A stretch of DNA of 64,000 nucleotides from Streptococcus sp. 29887. GTDB lineage: Bacteria > Bacillota > Bacilli > Lactobacillales > Streptococcaceae. Location: the NCBI RefSeq assembly GCF_032595075.1, contig NZ_CP118735.1, forward strand, positions 1,020,001 through 1,084,000, written 5' to 3'. Shown piece by piece: positions 7,591 to 16,296 of this stretch (within the stretch, counting starts at the first letter, position 1; each line of letters opens with the position of its first letter). Under the pieces are notes generated by a model. It was not told the origin of the DNA and did not search any database. It was given only the letters and a program-made list of their open reading frames with translations. Position numbers and translations under genes: made by a program.

Positions 7591-7996
7591 ATTTTTTGTA
7601 CACTCGATTTTTTTCTTTCAAGAACTGGATAATGTAATCCTTTAGCTCCTCGAAGTCACCTTGAAAAGTAGCAATATCAATCGTTTTTTTCAGTCCATCG
7701 TTTAAGGAAAGATTGGATTGATATCCATTCATTGCTAGAAACATATGTAAAGCAAGCACGGCAGTTCGCTTGTTAGCATTCTTGAAAGGGTGTTTCTTAA
7801 TTAGGTTTATCCAGATAATGGCAGCTTTACTATAAATGTCGGGATAGAGTATTTTTCCAAAAATTTCTTGTTTTGGCTGCTCAACAATCATCTGAAGGCT
7901 ATTTGGATCAGCTATCCCAACTGGTTCCTTTGGGGAATATTTGCCAATGACCATGACATTGATTTTGATAATGTCTTCAGCGGATAGGTATTTCAT
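7589..7996 (-). CDS. doc: Death-on-curing (Doc) toxin, Fic fold
   Basis: A 135-residue protein with the Fic/Doc motif HPFKNANKRTA (about residues 69-79; consensus HPFxxxNKRT). In phage P1 Doc this motif phosphorylates EF-Tu and arrests translation. It is the second gene of a type II toxin-antitoxin operon: its ATG overlaps the antitoxin stop by 4 bp, implying translational coupling. It lies in the decayed left arm of the island, where such a pair can stabilise the element. All motif residues are present, so the toxin is probably active. Confidence 0.9.
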   Translation of the reverse strand: MKYLSAEDIIKINVMVIGKYSPKEPVGIADPNSLQMIVEQPKQEIFGKILYPDIYSKAAIIWINLIKKHPFKNANKRTAVLALHMFLAMNGYQSNLSLNDGLKKTIDIATFQGDFEELKDYIIQFLKEKNRVYKK

Positions 7997-8214
7997 CTAT
8001 CTACCAACTCTTTCAATAATTCATCGTATTGGCTCATAGCTTTTTCTAACTCTTTGTCAAAGTCAAATGTTGGTTCAGCTTTACGGATGATGACATTATT
8101 TCCTGAAGTGACGAATTCGATTTCTTCACCAATTTCTGCACCAAGTGCTTCTTTAATAGCGTTTGGGATAGTGATAACAGTGCTGTTACCTGTTTTGCGT
8201 AATAAAACATTCAT
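7993..8214 (-). CDS. AbrB/MazE-type antitoxin of the Doc pair
   Basis: A 73-residue protein starting MNVLLRKTGNSTVITIPNAI, a swapped-hairpin AbrB/SpoVT-type DNA-binding fold, with an acidic C-terminal tail expected to neutralise Doc. The start is ATG at 8214 behind a GGAGGT SD (complement near 8222-8228). A longer in-frame extension upstream has no SD and includes promoter-like sequence. It probably autorepresses the operon with Doc. Confidence 0.85.
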   Translation of the reverse strand: MNVLLRKTGNSTVITIPNAIKEALGAEIGEEIEFVTSGNNVIIRKAEPTFDFDKELEKAMSQYDELLKELVDR

Positions 8215-8295
8215 CGGATATACCTCCTGCATTTGTAAATACATTATACATGATATATACAAAAAATAAAAGTGAATACTACTAGTTGCTTCCAT

Positions 8296-8468
8296 TTTCT
8301 AGAATCATTATAAGGTAAACTTTTGTATTTTCTGGTTCGATTTTGCTTAATTTGCTTGAAAATTTACCTTATTTTGATGAAAGTAGTTGAAATTGGATGA
8401 AATTTTGGGTTTTGAAAAACAGTGAAAACGTTGATATTGCAAGCTTTTGAAATTAGTTGAAATAAACA
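8296..8468. other. AT-rich spacer with short TTGAAAT-type repeats
   Basis: There is no gene here. Several GTTGAAAT or ATGAAATT-like repeats precede the rpsI fossil. They could be integrase-binding repeats of an older rpsI-targeting element or simply AT-rich drift. Confidence 0.3.
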
Positions 8469-8525
8469 ATGGTCCAACCAGGTCTAAAGAAAGCTCGTAA
8501 AGCTAGCCAGTTCTCAAAACGTTAA
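8469..8525 (+). pseudogene. rpsI: Fossil 3' end of rpsI (ribosomal protein S9)
   Basis: The frame reads MVQPGLKKARKASQFSKR and stop. PGLKKARKASQFSKR is the C-terminus of streptococcal ribosomal protein S9. No other S9 sequence is present, and a strong terminator follows at 8551. The 3' end of rpsI is a known integration site of streptococcal ICEs and IMEs, so this is most likely the att scar of an older element. Confidence 0.8.
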
Positions 8526-8550
8526 GAACCAGCTACATTACAGCATTTAC

Positions 8551-8584
8551 AACACTTCATGGTTCACACCATGGGGTGTTTTTT
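8551..8584 (+). terminator. Terminator of the rpsI fossil
   Basis: AACACTTCATGG (8551-8562), loop TTCACA, CCATGGGGTGTT (8569-8580) with two G-U pairs, followed by T residues. It is presumably the native rpsI terminator carried along with the fossil. Confidence 0.8.
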
Positions 8585-8708
8585 GTACTTGTTCAAGGTG
8601 TTCAGGATAGCTTGTGTATCGCCTTGGCCTTGTTTCTTGTTTACCGGTGTTCCGTAATTCCTTCTGTGGCTAAATAGACCATTTAGTTGTCGAAGGGAAA
8701 ATTCAGCC

Positions 8709-8737
8709 TTGTCAGTTAAGCATTTATTTTGTATAAT
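8709..8737 (+). promoter_or_regulatory. Promoter of the second S24 regulator
   Basis: TTGTCA 8709-8714, 17 bp, TATAAT 8732-8737. The gene starts at ATG 8771 behind a GAGGTGAAGG SD. Confidence 0.8.
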
Positions 8738-8770
8738 AGAGTTACTTTATAAAGAAACTTGAGGTGAAGG

Positions 8771-9448
8771 ATGTTTTCAGGGGAGCGTTTGCGAGCGATT
8801 CGTTTGGTCAATGAGATGACGCAGGAAAATCTAGGGAAGCTGGTTGGTGTTGGGAAGGTGACGATTTCTAAGTGGGAATCGGAGACGACAGTTCCCAATG
8901 CCAAGCATCTGCGAGCTTTGGAGGAGACTTTTTGGGTAGCTAAAGGTTATTTTGAGTTGGATTTTGAGCTCTTGTCGGTCTACCATAAACTGACTAGCAC
9001 TCATCAAGGAAAGGTGATACGTTACTCACGGCGTTTATTGGAGGAACAAGAGCAGTCTGTACAATTTGTGGCCTATCAGGTTCGAACCAATATTTTGCTG
9101 TCGGCGGGGCCTGGTGAGAGCTTTGAGGATGAGTTTGAGACAGAAACGGTCTATTTTGATAAAGAGATGGACCATGACGTAGCGACTTGGATTAAGGGGA
9201 ATTCCATGGAGCCAATGTTCCAATCAGGAGAGGTGGCGCTTATCAAGGAGACTGGTTTTGATTATGACGGCGGTATATATGCCATTGTCTGGTTTGGTCA
9301 TACCTATATCAAGCGTGTGTATCGGGAGGAGGAAGGTTTTCGTCTCGTGTCCATCAATCCAGACCATCCGGATAAGTTTGCCTTCTATGAAGACCAGCCT
9401 AAGATAGTAGGGAAGGTTGTTGGTCATTTTATGCCTTTGGCAGTTTAG
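8771..9448 (+). CDS. XRE-HTH / S24 peptidase regulator (HdiR-like)
   Basis: A 225-residue protein with an HTH_XRE domain at about 1-60 (TQENLGKLVGVGKVTISKWE) and a C-terminal S24 peptidase. The Ser nucleophile is in IKGNSMEPMFQSGE, the Lys in TYIKRVYREE, and a likely Ala-Gly cleavage site in LLSAGPGES. It resembles the Lactococcus HdiR repressor, which self-cleaves after DNA damage. It is distinct from the repressor at 1579. It lies directly downstream of the rpsI fossil and terminator, suggesting it travelled as the rpsI flank. Targets are unknown. Confidence 0.85.
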   Translation: MFSGERLRAIRLVNEMTQENLGKLVGVGKVTISKWESETTVPNAKHLRALEETFWVAKGYFELDFELLSVYHKLTSTHQGKVIRYSRRLLEEQEQSVQFVAYQVRTNILLSAGPGESFEDEFETETVYFDKEMDHDVATWIKGNSMEPMFQSGEVALIKETGFDYDGGIYAIVWFGHTYIKRVYREEEGFRLVSINPDHPDKFAFYEDQPKIVGKVVGHFMPLAV

Positions 9449-9591
9449 GGACTATGTAAAGACAACTCAGCTAAAGAGTGGGCGTCAGGGCTAGAGGGGG
9501 GAATATTCGGAAGGGTTTTTGTGTGTTTACCTTAACTTTCCGGATGGAATTTGCTATAATTTAGGTAGAATGTAAGTCTAGGAGGCTACTT

Positions 9592-10041
9592 ATGGAAGTC
9601 AAAGATGTCATGGAAATTTTGGAAGGAATGAAGCTAGGGATTTTTGCGACGGTTGATGAAGCTGGAAATCCCCATGCGCGTCCTATCCATATCACAGCAG
9701 CCAATGAAGATGGTATCTTCTTTATGACGGGTTCGGAAACGCATTTCTATCAGCAATTGATGGGGGATGAGCGTGTTGCGCTAACAGCCCTGTCAGAAGA
9801 AGACTACTTGATTCAAGTGATTCGTATCGAGGGCAAAGCTCGTCCGGCTAGTCAAGAACTCTTGGAGAAGGTTTTTGTGGACAATCCTTATGTCCAACAT
9901 GTTTACAAGGATGAGGAAAGTCGCAAGACCATGCAGATTTTCCAAGTCTATGAGGGAGATGGCTTCTATCATAGTTTGACGCAGGGGCATAAGTATGTCT
10001 TTAAAATCAATAATGAGGTAGGTCAAGCTCGAACAATCTAA
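9592..10041 (+). CDS. Pyridoxamine-phosphate-oxidase-like flavoprotein
   Basis: A 149-residue FMN-binding split-barrel protein (general stress protein 26/PPOX-like). The N-terminal strand pattern MKLGIFATVDEAGNPHARPIH followed by FFMTGSETHFYQQL is typical of the family. Members bind flavin and act as small oxidoreductases or stress proteins; the substrate is unknown. SD AGGAGG lies 6-7 nt before the ATG and a TATAAT-type -10 lies near 9554. It is monocistronic, between the S24 regulator and the glycosylation genes. Confidence 0.85.
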   Translation: MEVKDVMEILEGMKLGIFATVDEAGNPHARPIHITAANEDGIFFMTGSETHFYQQLMGDERVALTALSEEDYLIQVIRIEGKARPASQELLEKVFVDNPYVQHVYKDEESRKTMQIFQVYEGDGFYHSLTQGHKYVFKINNEVGQARTI

Positions 10042-10109
10042 GCTACGAGCTTCGCATTCATGCTATTCTGTGCTATACTAGAACGAAATAACCGAAAGCA
10101 GGAAATGCC

Positions 10110-11069
10110 ATGACCAAATATGCCCTTTTTAGTTACACAACAGGTAATATAGGAGATGAGATTCAATCCGTTGCGACCAGTCGCTTTTTACCACGGATTG
10201 ACTACTTCATCAATCGTGATTACATGAATGAGTTTCAGGCGGAAACGGATGAAGAAATAAAAATCATCATGAACGGATGGTACTCACATCGGCCGGAAAA
10301 TTTTCCATTAAAAAATGAAAAAATCGATCCTCTATTGATATCGATGTTTATCGATGATCCGGTGCAAGAGCAATTTTCTACAGAAGAAAATAGAGCATTT
10401 TTCAAAAAATATGGTCCAGTTGGTGCGAGGAGTGGAGCTACCAAAGACTTCCTTGAATCGATCGGTGTAGACTCGTACTGGTCTGGTTGCTTGACATTAA
10501 CCATTCAACCAGAAAAGAATGTGAAAAAGCAGGATTTTGTCTTAGCGATTGATTTGCCCAATGCTGTTTATGATAAGTTGGCAAGAGAATCTATTTATCC
10601 GGTTATTCGGATGAGTGCGGATATCAACCACCAGTACATGAGCCCTTCTCAACGGATGAAAGTGGCTCAGTACTACCTCTACCTCTATCAGTCAGCACGT
10701 TTTGTCGTTACCACTCGTTTGCATGGAACCTTGCCATGTTTGGCGCTTGGAACTCCTGTTTTGAATATTCAAGAATAAGGGTTTGAAGAAGGGCGTTTTG
10801 CTGGTTTGCGTGAGTTGGCCAACCACATGACGGTTGAGGAGTTTTTGGCAGGAGCTTGTGATGCGAACCAGCCTTTGCCAAATCCACAAAAGCATCTGGA
10901 CATTCGGAAGGAACTAGAGGAACGCTGCCAAGCTTTCACAGGTTTTAAGAGTGAAGCTGGATACCTCAATGGGCAGGAAGTTATAGATTTCTTGATGGAT
11001 CCAGAGTTGGTTCAAGCCATGGTGACGGGACTGTGGTCAGCTCACCAGCATTATGGAATCTATCGTTAA
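10110..11069 (+). pseudogene. Polysaccharide pyruvyl transferase family gene with a nonsense codon
   Basis: The full frame would be 319 residues. After 222 residues ending in LGTPVLNIQE an in-frame TAA (10776-10778) appears where the same frame continues as GFEEGRFAGLRELANHM to GIYR. One substitution (for example GAA to TAA) explains it. The N-terminal part has GNIGDEIQSVA and the C-terminal half TTRLHGTLPCLALGTPV, which is the signature of polysaccharide pyruvyl transferase-like proteins. It sits at the head of the SRR glycosylation cluster and may once have modified a glycan. A truncated product is possible. Confidence 0.8.
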
Positions 11070-11091
11070 AAAAGGGGAAAATCCCCTTTTT
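11068..11091 (+). terminator. Terminator of the pyruvyl transferase pseudogene
   Basis: AAAAAGGGG, loop AAAAT, CCCCTTTTT immediately after the stop. Confidence 0.85.
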
Positions 11092-11117
11092 GTTTACAGA
11101 AAAATGACAGACTATTT

Positions 11118-11146
11118 TTGCATTTCTAGTCTAGGCATGCTATGAT
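11118..11146 (+). promoter_or_regulatory. Promoter of the glycosyltransferase operon
   Basis: TTGCAT 11118-11123, 17-bp spacer, TATGAT 11141-11146. It drives four tightly packed glycosyltransferase genes (11181-15698). Confidence 0.8.
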
Positions 11147-11180
11147 AAAGGTAATATTTAAGAGGGAATGAGGCGTTTAA

Positions 11181-12059
11181 GTGGAAAAAGTGAGTGTAAT
11201 TGTACCTGTTTACAATGGGGAAAAACATCTTCGTCAATGTGTCGAAAGTATTATGGCACAGGATTATAAAAATCTAGAGATTTTATTGATCAATGATGGT
11301 TCGACAGACGGGTCAGCTCTCTTGTGCGAGCAGTTACGTCAGCAAGATCGACGGGTTAGAGTGGTTCACAAGGTGAAGAATGAGGGTCTAGGCGCAGCCC
11401 GCAATACATCGCTTGAGGTGGCGACAGGGGACTATATTGTATTTGTGGATGCAGATGATTGGATTGATCCTAATCATGTTTCTGATTTGCATGAACTACT
11501 TACTCGTACAGGAAGTGATGTAGCCATTTCCAACTTTACTCAGTATTACGAGGAAACTGGGCAGTTCAATTTACATATTGCGGCAGATGATTATTACGAG
11601 GCTGTTTATAGCCCAGAAGAGTGGTTTGCTTTCCAATATGGTGTTGGCCACAATATTTCCCTCTGTTTCACAGTACCTTGGAGCAAAATGTATAAAAAGT
11701 CTCTGTTTGAATACATCCTCTATCCGACAGATGGTTTTGGGGAGGACGACCGGACAACTTGGAAAACATATTTGGCAGCGAATCGAATCGCCTATATGCA
11801 TCGCTCTAGTCTGATTTATCGTGTCAATGCGGGGTCGATGACCCAGACAGCCGATCAGGCGACAATATTTTCAACGGAGCCAGTGGCAGAACGCCTTGAG
11901 GTGCTGGGCTTGCTTGGTTTTGATTTGTCACGGGAAATTGCCGCCTACAAATGGCGTTCGCAGATAAATCGGGATAGCAAACTGCGTAATGGGGATGTAG
12001 TAGCTTATAAGAACCTGGAATTCCGCAAGCGGATGATAGATAAATACGGAAACAACTAA
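11181..12059 (+). CDS. Family 2 glycosyltransferase of the SRR glycan pathway
   Basis: A 292-residue GT-A fold enzyme. It begins VSVIVPVYNGEKHLRQC with the nucleotide-binding NDGSTDGS, and the DXD-type metal site is in FVDADDWIDP. The C-terminal half is a helical acceptor region. It starts with GTG at 11181. It is the first gene of an operon with gtf3, dGT1 and a second GT2, so it probably adds a later sugar to the O-linked glycan of the adhesin. It is closely similar in architecture to the 14820 gene, suggesting duplication. Confidence 0.88.
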   Translation: MEKVSVIVPVYNGEKHLRQCVESIMAQDYKNLEILLINDGSTDGSALLCEQLRQQDRRVRVVHKVKNEGLGAARNTSLEVATGDYIVFVDADDWIDPNHVSDLHELLTRTGSDVAISNFTQYYEETGQFNLHIAADDYYEAVYSPEEWFAFQYGVGHNISLCFTVPWSKMYKKSLFEYILYPTDGFGEDDRTTWKTYLAANRIAYMHRSSLIYRVNAGSMTQTADQATIFSTEPVAERLEVLGLLGFDLSREIAAYKWRSQINRDSKLRNGDVVAYKNLEFRKRMIDKYGNN

Positions 12060-13064
12060 ATGAGAGTCTATATTACGAATTTAAACGGTCAAGCAGCATC
12101 TTCAACGGCGCAGCTTGGACAAAATATGGTGACAGATATTGCGATTGGGCTTGGCTATCGTGAACTAGGGGTTTATGCTTATAATATGGAGGCAGATAGT
12201 CCGTCTGAACTCAGTAAACGCTTGGATGGGATTGTGGCTGGCTTGCGGCATGGGGATGTTGTCATCTTCCAAACGCCGACTTGGAATACAACGAATTTTG
12301 ATGAGCGCTTGATGGCAAAGTTGAAGGCCTATCAAATCAAAATTGTGATTTTTATCCACGATGTTGTTCCTTTAATGTTTGCGGGAAATTACTACTTGAT
12401 GGACCGGACCATTGCCTACTATAATCTAGCAGATATCATTGTGGCCCCGAGTCAAAAGATGATTGATGTCTTGCGTGAACATGGTTTGACTGTGAAAAAG
12501 ACACTAGTTCAGGGGATGTGGGATCATCCGACCAATGCTCCGCAATTACCAGCTTATTACAAGCCCTTGATTCACTTTCCGGGCTCACCAGAGCGTTTTA
12601 GCTTCATGAAAAGTTGGAACTATCCTGTTCAGGTTCATCTTTATTGTCGCCAAGAGGTGGAGTTGCCAACCATGGTAAAACGCCTGCCTTATCGCCCAGA
12701 TGAACAGCTCTTGTTAGAAATGTCGCAGGGCGGATTTGGCTTGGTCTGGATGGATGATCATGACAAGGGGTATCAAACCCTCTATTGTCCGTATAAATTA
12801 GGTGCTTTTGTAGCAGCAGGAATCCCTGTGATTGTTCAGAGAGGAATTGCCAATCAGGAAATCATCGAGGCGAATGGACTTGGTTTGGTTGTGGACAGTC
12901 TGGATGAAGCAGTTGAAAAAATTCAAGCTATGACGCCAGCTGACTATCAGGGATTTGTGGCTAGAGTAAGAGCCTTTAATCCCTTGGTTCGACAAGGGTA
13001 TTTTACGAAAAAATTATTGATCGATGCTGTCTTTAGTGCCATATGTGATGGGGGAGAAGGATGA
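12060..13064 (+). CDS. gtf3: Gtf3-type glucosyltransferase (nucleotide-sugar-synthetase-like)
   Basis: A 334-residue protein with the Gtf3/Nss signature: [12 protein letters not shown] at the start, [21 protein letters not shown] and the late motif [18 protein letters not shown] for UDP-sugar binding. In S. parasanguinis Gtf3 adds glucose to the first GlcNAc laid down by GtfA/GtfB on the SRR adhesin, and the same step is expected here. The ATG follows the previous stop directly, and its end overlaps the next gene by 4 bp (ATGA). Confidence 0.9.
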   Translation: MRVYITNLNGQAASSTAQLGQNMVTDIAIGLGYRELGVYAYNMEADSPSELSKRLDGIVAGLRHGDVVIFQTPTWNTTNFDERLMAKLKAYQIKIVIFIHDVVPLMFAGNYYLMDRTIAYYNLADIIVAPSQKMIDVLREHGLTVKKTLVQGMWDHPTNAPQLPAYYKPLIHFPGSPERFSFMKSWNYPVQVHLYCRQEVELPTMVKRLPYRPDEQLLLEMSQGGFGLVWMDDHDKGYQTLYCPYKLGAFVAAGIPVIVQRGIANQEIIEANGLGLVVDSLDEAVEKIQAMTPADYQGFVARVRAFNPLVRQGYFTKKLLIDAVFSAICDGGEG

Positions 13065-14818
13065 GAAAATTAGAAGAAATTCGTGTTTTGCCGATTTTGG
13101 ATAGTCTTGCTTATATCAAAGAACACCAGTCCTCTGTTGTGCGATTTGGAGATGGAGAAATTGATGTGATTCAGGGGTCTAGCATCCCCTATCAGCCATA
13201 TGATTCAGAATTAGCGGCGGCCTTAAAAGCTATTTTGACCATTCCAAGTTCTCCGGAATTAGTGGTGTGTTTGCCAGATGTCTTTCAAGGATTGGAACGG
13301 TATAATTCAAATGCTCAACAATTTTGGAAGAGTCATTTTGAGCGCTATGGTCAATTTTATGCCCACGAGTGTCAATCTGATTGGTATGGTTCAACCTTTA
13401 TTTCGCGTCCCTATATCGACTTGGTGGATAAGGAACCTGCGGCAGCCTATTTTGCGGCCATTAAGGACTTATGGCAGGGGCGAGATATTTTGATTGTCGA
13501 AGGTGAAACCAGTCGATCGGGGGTTGGAAACGACCTGTTTGCTGGAGCAGATTCTGTTTCTCGTATCGTTTGTCCCTCAAAGAATGCTTTTGCTAAATAC
13601 GATGACATTTTAGAAGCGATTCTAGAGCATGCAGATGATAAGTTGGTCCTTCTGATGTTGGGGCCGACAGCCAAGGTCTTGGCAGTTGATTTGATGCAGA
13701 GGGGTTATCAGGCTATTGACTTGGGACACATCGATTCCGAGTATGAATGGTTCCAGATGAAGGCAACATCCAAGGTGAAACTTGACCACAAGCACACCGC
13801 TGAGCATAATTTTGATACAGATATTCAGTTTACAGAAGATGCGGACTACCTTTACTCCGTAAAGGCTTGGGTGGGTGTTGCGCCGCAAACTCTACAGGAG
13901 GTTTCGGTGAAAGAAGAACACGAAGTGCAAGCAGTACCTGCTTTAATTAGTATTATTGTCCCTGTTTATAATGTAAAGCCTTACTTAAACCGCTGCATTG
14001 ATTCTTTATTGAAACAGACTTATCCTCATTTTGAATTGATATTAATTAACGATGGTTCGACAGATGGGAGCGCCTTTGTTTTGGAAGAATATGCCAAAAA
14101 AGATGAACGTATCCGTGTCATTCACCAGGAAAATGCAGGGGTGTCTGCGGCACGCAATAAGGGGATTGACAGTGCGAAGGGGGAATATATTACCTTTGTC
14201 GATTCAGATGATTTTGTAGAAGATTACTATCTCCAGCATCTATATGACGGAGCGAGAGAGTCAGGTTCGGATATTGCCGCCACTAATTTCACCTCTTTCA
14301 ATGAGGAACGGCAGTCTTTCCTTTTTTACCATCATGAAGGAAACTATTTCCAGACGGTCTATTCCATCCAAGACTGGTTGGACTTAGAGGGAAATATGAA
14401 AAACAATATGCACCTTGCTTTCACCTTCTCTCCGTTGAAATTATTTAAAAGGTCCTTATTTGGAGATATTCGCTACCCGACAGGTCGTCTCAGAGAAGAC
14501 GATGCAACGATCTATAAATTGTATTTGAAAGCCAATCAGATACATTTCACCAATGAAGGTCCTTATTACTATTCTCAACGGCCGGAAGGACTATCTCGAT
14601 CTGCTATGTTGCAGGATATTACGACCATGATTAGTAATGCCGAGGAGCGTATTGCTCTGCTAGTGACGATGGGGTACAATCCAAAAGCTCAGATCGCTTC
14701 GTATGTTGCGCGCTTAGAAAAATGTCAAGCAGATGCCCTCTATGCAGGACAGATAGAATTGTATCGAACGATAAGGGTGAAGTTAGAATTATACGATCAA
14801 TTTAGAAAGTTTAAGTAG
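13061..14818 (+). CDS. dGT1: dGT1-like two-domain glycosyltransferase (DUF1792 + GT2)
   Basis: A 585-residue fusion. Residues about 1-275 are a DUF1792 (GT-D fold) domain with [24 protein letters not shown] and a late HIDSEYEW. Residues about 295-585 are a GT2 domain starting [17 protein letters not shown] with NDGSTDGS and [10 protein letters not shown]. The same architecture is known for S. parasanguinis dGT1, which extends the adhesin glycan by one sugar per domain. It starts within the gtf3 stop. The next gene starts at its end with only one base between. Confidence 0.9.
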   Translation: MRKLEEIRVLPILDSLAYIKEHQSSVVRFGDGEIDVIQGSSIPYQPYDSELAAALKAILTIPSSPELVVCLPDVFQGLERYNSNAQQFWKSHFERYGQFYAHECQSDWYGSTFISRPYIDLVDKEPAAAYFAAIKDLWQGRDILIVEGETSRSGVGNDLFAGADSVSRIVCPSKNAFAKYDDILEAILEHADDKLVLLMLGPTAKVLAVDLMQRGYQAIDLGHIDSEYEWFQMKATSKVKLDHKHTAEHNFDTDIQFTEDADYLYSVKAWVGVAPQTLQEVSVKEEHEVQAVPALISIIVPVYNVKPYLNRCIDSLLKQTYPHFELILINDGSTDGSAFVLEEYAKKDERIRVIHQENAGVSAARNKGIDSAKGEYITFVDSDDFVEDYYLQHLYDGARESGSDIAATNFTSFNEERQSFLFYHHEGNYFQTVYSIQDWLDLEGNMKNNMHLAFTFSPLKLFKRSLFGDIRYPTGRLREDDATIYKLYLKANQIHFTNEGPYYYSQRPEGLSRSAMLQDITTMISNAEERIALLVTMGYNPKAQIASYVARLEKCQADALYAGQIELYRTIRVKLELYDQFRKFK

Positions 14819-14819
14819 G

Positions 14820-15698
14820 ATGGAAAAAGTATCGGTTATCGTTCCTGTGTTTAATGCGGGTATTTATTTGAAACAGTGTTTGGATAGTATTATAAATCAA
14901 ACCTATCAAAATCTTGAAATAATATTGGTGAATGATGGTTCAACGGATGAAAGTGCTAGCGTTTGTGAGCAGTACCGACAAAAAGATAGTCGAGTTAAAC
15001 TGGTGAATAAACCACTGGGTGGGGGCGGAGTAGGTGCAGCCAGAAATACAGCCTTACAATTGGTGAGTGGAGACTATATTCTCTTTGTTGATAATGATGA
15101 TTGGTTGGATCCTCAGCATATTGATTACCTCTATCAGTCTTTGAAAGAGGCGGAGGCAGATATTGCCGTGGTCAATTTTACTCAATTTATGGAAGAGACG
15201 AGTTCATTTGCTTTCCATTTACAAGCTCAAGATTACTTTAGACAGGTTTATAGTCCGCAAGAATGGTTTAAAAAAGAGTATGAAGGCCGATTTGCGATTA
15301 GTCAATGCTTTACAGTTCCGTGGTGCAAACTATATAAATCCTCCCTATTGGAAGGCATTGTTTATCCAGAAGATGAAAAAGTTGAGGACGACTATACAAC
15401 CTGGAAAATTTATCTGAATGCTGATCGCATTGTCTTTTCAAATACGAGTTTGTATTACCATCGAAAAAGACAAACAAGTGTTACTAAAACGGTCGAAATC
15501 TCTTCTGTCTTTCCTCTGAAAAGTATTGAAGAACGAATTACTGTCTTGTCATTGATTGGTTTTGATATCGAGCCAGAATTACGAGCCTATAGATGGCGAT
15601 TGAATCTACATAAGGATTTTTATTTGAAAGCTGGTAGGATGCAAGACTATCAAAAATGTATACAAAAGATTTCAATTTTAGAAAAATGGAAAAGGTGA
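14820..15698 (+). CDS. Second family 2 glycosyltransferase
   Basis: A 292-residue GT2 protein, similar throughout to the 11181 product (VSVIVPVFNAGIYLKQC, NDGSTDES, then FVDNDDWLDP with DND in place of DAD). The shared late motif VEDDYTTWK matches GEDDRTTWK of the paralogue. It probably adds a terminal sugar to the adhesin glycan. It is the last gene of the GT operon, 34 bp before an SRR relic. Confidence 0.88.
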   Translation: MEKVSVIVPVFNAGIYLKQCLDSIINQTYQNLEIILVNDGSTDESASVCEQYRQKDSRVKLVNKPLGGGGVGAARNTALQLVSGDYILFVDNDDWLDPQHIDYLYQSLKEAEADIAVVNFTQFMEETSSFAFHLQAQDYFRQVYSPQEWFKKEYEGRFAISQCFTVPWCKLYKSSLLEGIVYPEDEKVEDDYTTWKIYLNADRIVFSNTSLYYHRKRQTSVTKTVEISSVFPLKSIEERITVLSLIGFDIEPELRAYRWRLNLHKDFYLKAGRMQDYQKCIQKISILEKWKR

Positions 15699-15732
15699 GA
15701 GTAATCTTATCTTTTCTTTTCATTACCAGCCT

Positions 15733-16044
15733 ATGACAGAGAGTTTGAGTCTCTCCGTATCGGAATCTGTCTTTGAGTCCGTCTCCGAATCCATCTCCGA
15801 ATCGATTAAAGAATCTGTTTCTGAGTCAGTCAGCGAGTCAGTTTCAGAATCGATCTCAGAATCAGTCTCCGAATCTGAAGCGATTACGCCTGCTCAGCAA
15901 GTCCCATCTCAAACCCTATCCGAATCTGTTCTCCAAGCCTTGCCAAGCACAGGTCAGGAATCTCAAACCTCCCTCTCCTTGCTCGGAGGAATGCTGTTAT
16001 TTGGGCTACTCAAAAAGAAAAAACAAAAAGAAGAGCAAGAATAA
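15733..16044 (+). pseudogene. C-terminal relic of a second SRR glycoprotein
   Basis: This 103-codon frame has about 14 SES(V/I) units, a short spacer, LPSTGQESQTS, a hydrophobic segment and KKKKQKEEQE. There is no signal peptide, no SD and no promoter of its own. It resembles the end of the full adhesin at 16297 but with a different sorting-signal sequence, so it is the leftover 3' end of another SRR gene. It may be read through from the GT operon, but the product could not be exported. Confidence 0.75.
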
Positions 16045-16046
16045 TT

Positions 16047-16080
16047 ATGAACCCAGTTGTAATCAACTGGGTTCATGATT
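16047..16080. terminator. Strong terminator between the SRR relic and the adhesin gene
   Basis: ATGAACCCAGTT (16047-16058) pairs perfectly (12 bp) with AACTGGGTTCAT (16065-16076), followed by GATTTTATT. Confidence 0.85.
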
Positions 16081-16183
16081 TTATTGATATAAAAGTGAAA
16101 ATATATTTTGAAAACTATTTTTAACAATATATTAAAATTGAAAACAAAAGACGAAAAATACGTTTTCATTTCAGTAAAATCAT

Positions 16184-16212
16184 TGACTTTAGTATAATTT
16201 ATTGGTATAATA
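16184..16212 (+). promoter_or_regulatory. Promoter of the SRR adhesin gene
   Basis: TTGACT 16184-16189, 17 bp, TATAAT 16207-16212, giving a leader of about 78 nt. The SD AGGGGGA lies at 16281-16287 before ATG 16297. A second TATAAT at 16194 is too close to the -35 to be used with it. Confidence 0.8.
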
Positions 16213-16296
16213 GATGAATTATTTAGGGGGACTATTGGGCAATAGGACATTTTTAGGACACTAAATGATAAAGAAACATCAGGGGGATTTCTTTGA

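Noticed and set aside
8564..8715. Minus-strand frame ending NKKQGQGDTQAILNTLNKY...
   Set aside because: It has protein-like text but no start codon or SD, and it overlaps the terminator and the promoter of the S24 gene. It could be a relic, but it is too short to call.
16194..16199. First TATAAT as -10 of the adhesin promoter
   Set aside because: Only 4 bp separate it from TTGACT. The second TATAAT at 16207 gives a 17-bp spacer.
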